This document shows, piece by piece, positions 6,551 through 13,667 of a stretch of 17,333 nt of DNA. Positions within the stretch are counted from its first letter, which is position 1. Every line of letters starts with the position of its first letter. A program made the translations under genes and the position numbers. The stretch is from CAZCBJ01 sp964496705 (lineage in GTDB: Bacteria > Chloroflexota > Anaerolineae > Anaerolineales > Anaerolineaceae), in assembly GCA_964496705.1 (NCBI GenBank), contig CAZCBJ010000069.1, forward strand, positions 1 to 17,333. The letters are read 5' to 3'. The notes beneath the pieces were generated by a model that was not told the origin of the DNA, did not search any database, and saw nothing but the letters and a program-made list of their open reading frames with translations.

Positions 6551-7900
6551 ATGCGCAAAGTTGCTCGTAAATATTTCCCACTTATTTTTGGCTTGCTCAT
6601 ATCGGTATCGCTGACCGCTTGTTCTCCAATCCGGCAATTTTGGTATCTCATTGAAATTAAGGCGCTCACTCCCTCTGAGCGGTATATCCACGAAGGTGAC
6701 CAATTAATGTCTGAAGACAGGTTCGCTGAAGCGCTCCTCTCCTATCGACAGGCGGTCATTCTCGATCCAAACGACTCAAAAGCGCTGGTTAAATTGGGTA
6801 GTGCCTATGCGATGCAAGGACGAAATCGGATGGCAGAACGATACCTTCGTCAGGCAAGCCAGATCGAGCCAGACAATGTAGAAATTATTAGCAAGCTATC
6901 TGGCTTGACCTTGAATTTTCCAGACAACAACTTGCAGCACCTGTGGCATATCTTGCTGTTTCCAGGGACCCCAACTGGTTTTGATTTTGCAAAGAACATC
7001 ATAGCTGTTGCTTTCGAAGAAGGTCAACTCTCAGCACTCGATTCCCAGAAAGTAGCGGTGCATTGGCAAATTCAACTCGAAGAAACCATCACCTCACCTC
7101 CTTCCATATCCAGCCAGCTCGTCTTGGTCGGAGGACAAAGCGGCACCCTGTATGCCTTATCCCTCGCGGATGGCAGTATTGTCTGGAAATTTAAGACATC
7201 AGCCCCCATTTATGCGAAAGTCGTCAGCGATGAAAAGTATTTTTTTTGTGCCTCAAATGATGGCAATCTTTACAAACTGGATGTCAAGGGGAATTTAATC
7301 TGGACTTTTACCAGCCGCGCAGGTATTCGTTCTCCTGTGGCAATTCAAAATCAGATTGTGTTTGTAGGGTCATCCGACTCATTTATGTACGCGGTGGACG
7401 CGCAATCCGGTACGCCGGTGTGGCAGAACGGAATTCAAACCCAGGGAGCAATTGAAAGTACTGCTGTAGTGTTGCAGGATCGTCTGTTTTTTGGATCGGA
7501 TGATAGTCGGCTCTACGCGGTATCCGTCGCCACGGGTGGAGAGTATTGGCGTTATTCGACCCCCGATGCCATTTATGCCAGTCCAGTAATTTATGATGAC
7601 ATCATCTATGCTGCCTCCTCCGGGAACCTTGTGGCAGCATTGGATATTCTGACTGGTGAACCGTTATGGGAAACCTATACACCTGTTCCCCTATACGATG
7701 CCCCCGCTGTGGATAACAAGTATTTATTTTTTGCCGGTCCGGGGAACGCGAGTATCTTTGCTATTGATAAAAATACGGGTAATATTATCTGGCAATATGA
7801 CACCGGCGATTGGATGATTGGCAGCCCAAAAATTTGGAACCATACACTTTTTTCTCTTGGGAAAGACGGCACCCTGATCGCCTTCAAACCAATGCCGTAA
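6551..7900 (+). CDS. Lipoprotein with TPR repeats and a PQQ-type beta-propeller
   Basis: This 449-residue protein starts with a basic and hydrophobic signal sequence ending in the lipobox L-T-A-C (21-24), so C24 should be lipidated and the protein anchored outside the membrane. Two TPR units follow (about 42-75 and 76-109). From about residue 145 come seven repeats built on a core like Y-A-V-D-x-x-T-G-x-x-x-W, the PQQ-like or BamB-like propeller pattern; seven copies suit a closed propeller. The resemblance does not prove cofactor binding: such domains mostly act as protein scaffolds. It follows the glycosyltransferase by 8 bases, so it may be translationally coupled. A role in envelope assembly or surface binding is inference. 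The start ATG has only a weak ribosome binding site. Confidence 0.8.
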   Translation: MRKVARKYFPLIFGLLISVSLTACSPIRQFWYLIEIKALTPSERYIHEGDQLMSEDRFAEALLSYRQAVILDPNDSKALVKLGSAYAMQGRNRMAERYLRQASQIEPDNVEIISKLSGLTLNFPDNNLQHLWHILLFPGTPTGFDFAKNIIAVAFEEGQLSALDSQKVAVHWQIQLEETITSPPSISSQLVLVGGQSGTLYALSLADGSIVWKFKTSAPIYAKVVSDEKYFFCASNDGNLYKLDVKGNLIWTFTSRAGIRSPVAIQNQIVFVGSSDSFMYAVDAQSGTPVWQNGIQTQGAIESTAVVLQDRLFFGSDDSRLYAVSVATGGEYWRYSTPDAIYASPVIYDDIIYAASSGNLVAALDILTGEPLWETYTPVPLYDAPAVDNKYLFFAGPGNASIFAIDKNTGNIIWQYDTGDWMIGSPKIWNHTLFSLGKDGTLIAFKPMP

Positions 7901-7919
7901 ACACCGATCATCCTTGTTG

Positions 7920-9416
7920 CTAAGAAGTTGGAAACACTCTGATCGCGCTTCCGGCTACCGGACAACCGCTTTCACAGCGACCACAACCAGTGCATCTGGA
8001 AACATCGACAATAATGCGCCCCTGATAAACCAGGGCCGCCTGGCTCAAGCACGCCTCCACGCAGACCAGACACTTGACGCCTTGATCCCAGGCCAAGCAC
8101 AACGAGTGGTCAACCTTTGCGACACCCAAATTTAATTCATCCGGTTGGATTGGTTGGATCGCTCCCACCGGGCAGACTTTGGCGCACAGGTTCGGACAAC
8201 TTGGGTTGATCGAACATCCGCCCAGTCGTGGAATTAATTGCGGAGTCCCTATACCACCAAGACCACTTTCCAGAAACGTGGGGCGAAGGCCTCCGGTGGG
8301 ACAAACGCGAACACATTCTTGGCACACTATGCAGGTCTTTACAAACTCATCATCGGGCAGCGCACCAGGTGGACGTAAGATTTTCTTTTTCGCCGAGGTT
8401 ATTGCCCCCAATGGCACCATGAGTATTCCGAAAAGTCCAGCGATGCTTCCGCCGATGAATTGCCGCCGTGATATTTTTACATTCTTCCGGCGCGATTCAT
8501 CAGACGCGTATTTTCCAGCAAAACGCGCTATGGGCAGGGCATCTGGTGCTGCCGGCTGTTTTTGCCAGGTTTTACCAGCCAGGTCTCCAAACCCAAACGA
8601 AATGCCATTTTTCGGACAGGTGCTTTCACATTCCAGACAAAAAGTGCAATCGGTATAATCGGTCAGGTGTGGGTCCTTTGGGATAGCCTGCATCGGGCAA
8701 TACCGCGAACATTCTCCACAGCCCGTACAGGCTGAAGTTACCTTTCGGTTTAAGACACTCCAACGAGACACAAGCGAGAATAAAGCACCTGACGGGCAAA
8801 TGTTCTTGCACCAGAACCTGGGTTTCCAAAACTCGAGGATAAGCATGCCGATAAAAACCAGAGACAACACAGAAACGTAAACACGCAAAGCCGGCTGCTG
8901 AAAAGAAAAATAGTTTGAAGTGATTGCGGTGATGGCACGATTGATTACCACGAATGGGTCTAGAAAACCAATCAACTGCAAAGAAAACACGGATGCCACC
9001 AGCGCCGCCAACAATACATAATATCGAAATCTGCTGTTACGCTTGTTGTCTGGTCGATGCTGTTTTCGCTTCCTCTTCATCCACCCGATCGCCCCATGAA
9101 ATAGATCCAGTACAGTCCCCATCGGGCATACCCACCCACAGATGGAACGCCCAAATAGAAAAGTGAGTGCGAAAACCAAGAGTGGTCCACCAATGACGAT
9201 GAAAGGCCAGTCTCGGTTGAATATCTGCCCCACGAACAACAGAGGATCCCAAACCAGCAACCAGGTCGAAAGGGTCGGCATGGGTTCAAACGAAACACGG
9301 CGGTATAACTCAGGAAAAAAAGGAAACAAAAATATAAATAAAAATCCCAGTTGGATAATTTTTCTGGCGATTTTTACTGTTTGCAATTGACGGTTGGCTG
9401 ATCTTACTTTAGCCAT
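7920..9416 (-). CDS. NapH-NapG-like fused membrane polyferredoxin with internal Tat motif
   Basis: This 498-residue protein joins a NapH-like and a NapG-like half. About four membrane spans (near 20-35, 73-88, 132-150, 178-195) carry two C-x-x-x-C-P motifs (C93/C97 and C203/C207). Two [4Fe-4S] motifs follow (C230-C240 and C257-C267). At 316-320 an internal S-R-R-Q-F twin-arginine motif precedes a hydrophobic stretch (about 321-339). Four more cysteine quartets come after it: C362-C372, C401/C407/C411/C415, C440/C449/C452/C456 and C475-C485. Nap homologues pass electrons from quinol towards periplasmic enzymes, but no nitrate reductase genes are present. The gene overlaps the DUF362 gene by 8 bp, and a hairpin hides its ribosome binding site. 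The electron acceptor is unknown, and a DUF362 partner is inference from context. Confidence 0.85.
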   Translation of the reverse strand: MAKVRSANRQLQTVKIARKIIQLGFLFIFLFPFFPELYRRVSFEPMPTLSTWLLVWDPLLFVGQIFNRDWPFIVIGGPLLVFALTFLFGRSICGWVCPMGTVLDLFHGAIGWMKRKRKQHRPDNKRNSRFRYYVLLAALVASVFSLQLIGFLDPFVVINRAITAITSNYFSFQQPALRVYVSVLSLVFIGMLILEFWKPRFWCKNICPSGALFSLVSRWSVLNRKVTSACTGCGECSRYCPMQAIPKDPHLTDYTDCTFCLECESTCPKNGISFGFGDLAGKTWQKQPAAPDALPIARFAGKYASDESRRKNVKISRRQFIGGSIAGLFGILMVPLGAITSAKKKILRPPGALPDDEFVKTCIVCQECVRVCPTGGLRPTFLESGLGGIGTPQLIPRLGGCSINPSCPNLCAKVCPVGAIQPIQPDELNLGVAKVDHSLCLAWDQGVKCLVCVEACLSQAALVYQGRIIVDVSRCTGCGRCESGCPVAGSAIRVFPTS

Positions 9417-10755
9417 TCTGAGTTTCCTCAGAATTGGCGTTATCGTGCTTTTGATCTGCCAAACGACCGCGTCGGAGAATGATCAACCCCAGTCCAACCA
9501 CTATGGCGGCAACCGGGATCAACGCGCCACTGATTATTTTATTTAAGCTAATCATCGGGTGACAAGCTTGTGAAGCCGGTACAGATCCGGGGGACACGTT
9601 TCCACTTTCAAAAACTTGAGCAACCGCCTGAGGAGTTGCGGGAGGAAGAGGTGTGGATGTAGAAAATTTGTTCATGGCAGGAGCTGTCGATGTCAACTCT
9701 ATCATTTCAGATTGCGGCGTGGGTGTTGCCGTTGCAATCACCTCGCCAGCTTTTAGCTCGATAAACCGCCCATCGTTAAATGCTTTCTCTACATCCATTT
9801 CGCCCACACCGGAGTCCGCCGATACTTTTACGTGGGCTAATTCTTTTGGTTTAATTTCATAATAATTGATGCATCCATACGAATCCAGCAAGACCGGATC
9901 TACCCCCGCCAACACCTGATTTCTGCGTTTAATGATCTGCGGATTTCTTTCCTCGGTTTCAGGACCCGCACAAACACGATAATCCCCGTAAGGGACTCGT
10001 ACAAGCAATGCTTCTAATATATGCAGATGTGCCTGTATTCCGGAAGCCGTATTCAGATCAGCAATACCTTGATGCAATTGCGCATGCAATGCGCCTGGAA
10101 TTTCAAGGAAACCCATCATATGCTTGAGCGCCATAGTCATCCGAGTGACGCTATGAGTCTTCGCCAGTGACATATTAATCCGCACATCAGCTTCCAAAGC
10201 AGCTTTGATTACACCTACTTTTTGGAATGCCACGCCGGATGGCAGCTCGACTTTTTCAAACAATTCCTTGGGGCCATTAAAGCGGTCAGGAAAAATTCCT
10301 TCCACTCCAGTATCTTTGACAACCTGCCCGATACCATTTATGCGTAGACACTCAGCCGTTCCAGGTTCTATGGAGCAGTGATCCATCACAATGATCCGCC
10401 TGGCACCTGCTTCTGCCACAATCTTGATCAGAGCTGTTAATAGATCGGGGTCAGTCGAAGAAGCCGTTCGAGGAGGATACGCCCAGGTGGCATTCGGCTT
10501 GATTGCCACAACTTGCCCGGGCTTCACAAATCGCTCAATACCGCCCAGACCTGACAGGGCGGTACGCAAGATTAACTCCGCTGAATCATCTTTCGTACCA
10601 GTAGCGATAACTGCATCAGGCAGGCTTGCAGCTCGCACAAACCCGGTTTCATCAAGAAACGCTCCCAATTGTAAGGCAGCAAAGACACCGGCAGATTTCG
10701 CTAAAAACCTTCTTCTGCTAATTTTCGCTTGCAAGGGATCCTCCAGGCCAGTCAT
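9409..10755 (-). CDS. Tat-exported DUF362 protein with C-terminal membrane anchor
   Basis: This 448-residue protein has a twin-arginine signal: S-R-R-R-F-L at 13-18, a hydrophobic stretch to about 33, and A-S-L near the likely cleavage region. The DUF362 domain follows (about 45-330), recognised by V-A-I-K-P-N, the S-T-D-P start of a helix, V-M-D-H-C and the L-A-K-T-H-S segment. Its biochemical activity is not established. Unlike many DUF362 proteins it has no ferredoxin domain of its own, and the Fe-S module is encoded by the overlapping next gene. After residue 335 comes a low-complexity linker rich in T, P, S and A, then one membrane span (about 407-427) and a charged tail, giving an enzyme tethered to the outer membrane face. 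Tat export implies folding, perhaps with a cofactor, before transport. Confidence 0.82.
   Translation of the reverse strand: MTGLEDPLQAKISRRRFLAKSAGVFAALQLGAFLDETGFVRAASLPDAVIATGTKDDSAELILRTALSGLGGIERFVKPGQVVAIKPNATWAYPPRTASSTDPDLLTALIKIVAEAGARRIIVMDHCSIEPGTAECLRINGIGQVVKDTGVEGIFPDRFNGPKELFEKVELPSGVAFQKVGVIKAALEADVRINMSLAKTHSVTRMTMALKHMMGFLEIPGALHAQLHQGIADLNTASGIQAHLHILEALLVRVPYGDYRVCAGPETEERNPQIIKRRNQVLAGVDPVLLDSYGCINYYEIKPKELAHVKVSADSGVGEMDVEKAFNDGRFIELKAGEVIATATPTPQSEMIELTSTAPAMNKFSTSTPLPPATPQAVAQVFESGNVSPGSVPASQACHPMISLNKIISGALIPVAAIVVGLGLIILRRGRLADQKHDNANSEETQNG
9415..9434 (-). promoter_or_regulatory. RBS-sequestering hairpin (8-bp stem, GAAA tetraloop) at the polyferredoxin start
   Basis: Read on the minus strand, ATTCTGAG, the loop GAAA and CTCAGAAT form a perfect 8-bp stem capped by a GNRA tetraloop. 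The Shine-Dalgarno-like GAGGAAA spans the left arm and loop, and the first two bases of the start codon (9416-9414) close the right arm. The upstream DUF362 gene is translated straight through it and stops at 9411-9409, so its ribosomes would open the hairpin. This looks like a device for translational coupling of the two proteins. Confidence 0.6.
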
Positions 10756-10774
10756 TACAATAATATCTCACCGG

Positions 10775-10793
10775 TAAAAAGGCTACACAGCCT
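10775..10793 (-). terminator. Possible intrinsic terminator or attenuator between folB and the DUF362 gene
   Basis: On the minus strand AGGCT (10793-10789), loop GTGT and AGCCT (10784-10780) are followed by a run of Ts (10780-10776). The 5-bp stem is short but directly abuts the T tract. It lies 59 bases after the folB stop and 20 bases before the DUF362 start codon, so it could end folB transcripts or act as an attenuator for the genes downstream. Confidence 0.4.
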
Positions 10794-10801
10794 ATTGCAG
10801 G

Positions 10802-10826
10802 TTGAATATTATCATAATATTTTCAA
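10802..10826. repeat. AT-rich inverted repeat upstream of the DUF362 gene
   Basis: TTGAATATTAT (10802-10812) is mirrored by ATAATATT-TTCAA (10814-10826), perfect apart from two extra Ts in the right arm. It sits about 50 bases upstream of the DUF362 start codon. Its position and symmetry suit an operator for a dimeric regulator, but AT-rich palindromes also arise by chance. Confidence 0.4.
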
Positions 10827-10851
10827 AGTCACTCATTTAAGGGTGAAGTTT

Positions 10852-11205
10852 TTATTCACGATACCGTTCAATACGAACGCCAGCCGATTCTGCAAATGGA
10901 ATCGCGCCAGGTTTTTTTACCTCAACCCGCACGCCGTCTACTCGATCGTTTTTGAGACATAATAATGCAATATCATCCGCAAGGCCTTCCAGGGTGTAAC
11001 GGTTAGATTTTTCCACCATTTCTTTCACTTGGTGCGAGACGGTTGCATAATCCACACTATCGGCAACACGATCGCTTCTTCCAGCGGCACGAAGATCAAC
11101 ACACATTTCCAGACGAATAAGCAATTCTCTGGGCCGGAGTCTTTCCTCAGGATATACACCGACGATGGTTTTCACCTTGAGTTCACTGATAAATATTTGG
11201 TCCAT
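10852..11205 (-). CDS. folB: Dihydroneopterin aldolase
   Basis: FolB cleaves 7,8-dihydroneopterin to 6-hydroxymethyl-7,8-dihydropterin and glycolaldehyde in folate synthesis. The 117 residues match the small tunnel-fold family. Visible signatures are V-G-V-Y-P-E-E-R with the conserved glutamate near residue 20, the D-S-V-D-Y-A-T-V segment, the Y-T-L-E-G-L-A pterin-binding helix and V-K-K-P-G-A-I-P holding the conserved lysine. The protein is cytoplasmic. No other folate genes (folK, folP, folE) are in the window. The gene is divergent from the small metal-binding protein gene. Its ribosome binding site is weak (AAAGG about 14 bases upstream). It may be co-transcribed with the DUF362 gene 96 bases downstream, although a possible terminator lies between. 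Confidence 0.9.
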   Translation of the reverse strand: MDQIFISELKVKTIVGVYPEERLRPRELLIRLEMCVDLRAAGRSDRVADSVDYATVSHQVKEMVEKSNRYTLEGLADDIALLCLKNDRVDGVRVEVKKPGAIPFAESAGVRIERYRE

Positions 11206-11353
11206 TTAACTTTCTAACCTTTCTATGTCTCTTGAGAGTCACAATCGTATTTGGGCTAACCAATTTGGTACATAGACCAGGTTATTCAAAACTGGAAAAG
11301 GCGAGCTTTTTGTATTAGTATTGGTTAACTTTATTTGCGATAAGGAGAATCTG

Positions 11354-11560
11354 ATGAATAAGCTAACGCTTACAGTCCCAAACATTTCCTGCAACCATTG
11401 TGCACATACAATAAAAACCGAGCTGTCAGATATGCCCGGCATCGAAAATATCGTGGTTGATGTGGAAAAAAAACAAGTCATGGTCAGTTTTATTTTGCCT
11501 GCCACCGAGGACAAGATTTTAGCATTGCTGGCGGAGATAAAATATCCTGCGCGAAGATGA
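11354..11560 (+). CDS. Heavy-metal-associated (HMA) domain protein, CopZ-like
   Basis: This 68-residue protein is a single ferredoxin-like HMA domain. The metal-binding loop is N-I-S-C-N-H-C (C13 and C16), followed by the helix A-H-T-I-K-T-E-L and the M-P-G-I segment typical of the family. Such proteins bind a soft metal ion, most often Cu(I), and pass it to P-type ATPases or regulators. The usual methionine of the M-x-C-x-x-C loop is I here, which is common in stand-alone members. No copper ATPase or CsoR-type regulator lies nearby, so the metal is uncertain. I chose the ATG at 11354 because TAAGGAGA (11341-11348) precedes it; the in-frame TTG at 11321 would add an unlikely extension. Confidence 0.85.
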   Translation: MNKLTLTVPNISCNHCAHTIKTELSDMPGIENIVVDVEKKQVMVSFILPATEDKILALLAEIKYPARR

Positions 11561-11608
11561 ATAATCAATTAAGCCTGGTTATCGGTCTGATGCAATCGAT
11601 TATGCTTA

Positions 11609-11617
11609 TGATACAAT
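11609..11617 (+). promoter_or_regulatory. Possible extended -10 promoter of the tkt-rpiB-tal/pgi operon
   Basis: TGA followed by TACAAT (11612-11617) forms an extended -10 element, with TACAAT matching five of six consensus positions. I see no good -35 box at the usual distance, as is allowed for extended -10 promoters. Transcription would start near 11624, about 17 bases before the transketolase ATG, leaving room for its GGGAGGGG ribosome binding site (11629-11636). Confidence 0.4.
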
Positions 11618-11640
11618 GATTTATTTCTGGGAGGGGCTAA

Positions 11641-13650
11641 ATGCAAAGCAGACAAATTGAAGAACTGGCGATTAATTCGATTCGTTTCTTATCTGCGGAT
11701 ATTGTACAACAGGCCAACTCCGGCCATCCAGGTCTTCCGATGGGTGCAGCGGCAATGGCTTACACCATCTGGACTCGCCATCTGCGGTTTTCTTCATCGA
11801 CCCCTGACTGGCCGGATCGCGACCGTTTTATCCTTTCTGGCGGTCATGGTTCAGCTTTACTTTACTCATTACTGCATCTGACTGGTTACGATCTGTCCAT
11901 GGACGAATTGAAACGCTTCCGTCAATGGAACAGCAAGACCCCAGGCCATCCGGAATTTGGGCTGACCCCGGGCGTTGAAACAACCACCGGTCCGTTGGGT
12001 CAGGGATTTGCCAACGGAGTGGGAATGGCGATTGTTGAGGCTCATCTTGCTCAGCTATTTAATCGCCCTGGTCACAAAATTGTCGATCATTATGTATACG
12101 CAATTGTGACGGACGGCGATCTGATGGAAGGAGTGACATCTGAAGCAGCCTCTCTCGCTGGTCACCTGCAACTTGGCAAACTGATTTACCTGTATGACGA
12201 CAACTCGATCAGTATTGACGGCTCTACGGATCTTGCATTTACCGAAAACCGCGCCGCTCGTTTTGCTGCTTACAACTGGCAGGTACTGCACGTTTCTGAC
12301 GGTAATGACGTGCAATCCATCGATGAAGCCATCCAGATAGCCAAAGCAGATCCCCGTCCTTCATTGATAATTTGCAAGACGGTGATTGGGTATGGTTTAC
12401 CAACTCGCCAGGGTACCAGTAAAGCGCACGGTGAACCGCCAGGTGAAACAGAGTTGACCGCAGCCAAAAAAAATGCCGGATGGCCGCTGGAACCTCCCTT
12501 TTATGTCCCCGATGAAGTGAAAGTTGCCTTCAAGCAGATTTCCGAAAAAGGGCAGGCGTCCTATGAGCAATGGCAACGGACATTCCAACAGTACGCTTCT
12601 TCTTACTCAGAGCTGGCAAGTGAATTTCGCCGACGAATTGACGGTNNNNNNNNNNNNNNNNNNNNNNNGGACGAGTCTTTACATGAATTTCCAACCGATC
12701 CGAAGGGCATGGCAACACGGGTTGCATCTGGTATAACAATAAATGCCCTTGCTGCCTGTTTGCCTGAACTGATTGGCGGTTCTGCCGATCTGGCACCATC
12801 CAACAATACCTGGATCAATGACAGCCAGGCATTTCAAACAACGAACCGTCTGGGCCGAAATTTCCATTTTGGCGTACGCGAACATGGTATGGGTTCCATT
12901 GTGAACGGCATGGCATTACACAAAGGAGTTATTCCTTACGGGGCAACCTTCCTGGTATTTTCAGATTACATGCGCCCGGCACTCCGCCTTTCCGCACTCT
13001 CGCACATCCCCAGCATCTGGGTGTTCACACATGACAGCATCGGTTTGGGTGAAGACGGCCCCACCCACCAACCAGTGGAACAACTTGCTGCCCTGCGTGC
13101 GATTCCTCACCTAACAGTTATCCGCCCATGTGACGCAAATGAAACCCTGGAAGCGTGGAAAGTTGCCATTCAAAACCGCGAAGGTCCCACCTTATTAGCG
13201 CTGACACGCCAAGCACTTCCCGTTCTAGATCGAAAAATTTTCCACCCTGCGAGTGGATTGGCTTGCGGAGCTTACATTCTTGCCGACCTGGGACCTTCCC
13301 AACCAGATATCATCTTGATCGCTTCTGGTTCTGAGGTCAGTTTAATCGTGGAAGCCGGACAAAAATTGGCTACTGAAGGGATTGGGGTTCGCCTGGTATC
13401 CTTCCCAAGTTGGGAGTTATTCCGAAAACAATCGAAGGAATACCGCGAGACAGTGCTCCCAGGCGCAATTTCAATGCGGTTGGCAGTTGAAGCCGGTATC
13501 GGTCAGGGCTGGCACGAATGGCTGGGCGGACAGGGATCGATCATTGGTATGACCGGTTATGGTTCATCCGCACCGTATCAGACCCTGATGGCCAATTATG
13601 GCTTCACCGTGGATCATGTGGTGGAGCGGGCCAGAATACTTATTGGCTAA
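11641..13650 (+). CDS. tkt: Transketolase (contains a 23-N assembly gap)
   Basis: Transketolase moves two-carbon units between sugar phosphates of the non-oxidative pentose phosphate pathway, using thiamine diphosphate and Mg2+. At 669 codons, gap included, the length is normal. The N-terminal N-S-G-H-P-G and G-P-L-G-Q-G motifs are present. The thiamine diphosphate motif starts at T157-D-G-D-L-M-E-G and ends at N188 in D-D-N. The catalytic glutamate region R-E-H-G-M is at about 413-417 (E414), followed by S-D-Y-M-R-P and G-P-T-H-Q-P. The Ns at 12646-12668 fall in the linker between the first two domains; the frame is the same on both sides, so I see no frameshift. It is the first gene of a three-gene operon, with 17 bases to rpiB. 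Confidence 0.96.
   Translation: MQSRQIEELAINSIRFLSADIVQQANSGHPGLPMGAAAMAYTIWTRHLRFSSSTPDWPDRDRFILSGGHGSALLYSLLHLTGYDLSMDELKRFRQWNSKTPGHPEFGLTPGVETTTGPLGQGFANGVGMAIVEAHLAQLFNRPGHKIVDHYVYAIVTDGDLMEGVTSEAASLAGHLQLGKLIYLYDDNSISIDGSTDLAFTENRAARFAAYNWQVLHVSDGNDVQSIDEAIQIAKADPRPSLIICKTVIGYGLPTRQGTSKAHGEPPGETELTAAKKNAGWPLEPPFYVPDEVKVAFKQISEKGQASYEQWQRTFQQYASSYSELASEFRRRIDGXXXXXXXXDESLHEFPTDPKGMATRVASGITINALAACLPELIGGSADLAPSNNTWINDSQAFQTTNRLGRNFHFGVREHGMGSIVNGMALHKGVIPYGATFLVFSDYMRPALRLSALSHIPSIWVFTHDSIGLGEDGPTHQPVEQLAALRAIPHLTVIRPCDANETLEAWKVAIQNREGPTLLALTRQALPVLDRKIFHPASGLACGAYILADLGPSQPDIILIASGSEVSLIVEAGQKLATEGIGVRLVSFPSWELFRKQSKEYRETVLPGAISMRLAVEAGIGQGWHEWLGGQGSIIGMTGYGSSAPYQTLMANYGFTVDHVVERARILIG
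12646..12668. other. Assembly gap (23 Ns) inside tkt
   Basis: Bases 12646-12668 are unresolved. They cover seven codons and most of an eighth in the variable linker between the pyrophosphate- and pyrimidine-binding domains of transketolase. With the length as written the reading frame is preserved. Confidence 0.99.
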
Positions 13651-13667
13651 TATGCAGAGGAAAAACG

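Noticed and set aside
8179..8658. 159-codon open frame on the plus strand
   Set aside because: Antisense to the cysteine-rich part of the polyferredoxin, whose six ordered cysteine motifs settle the coding strand.
12646..12668. Possible frameshift at the N run in transketolase
   Set aside because: The same frame resumes with a transketolase-like sequence (D-P-K-G-M-A-T-R) and the total length is normal.
13518..13667. Longer start for rpiB inside tkt
   Set aside because: The extra 50 residues overlap the end of transketolase and do not resemble RpiB; the ATG at 13668 has an RBS and the family N terminus.
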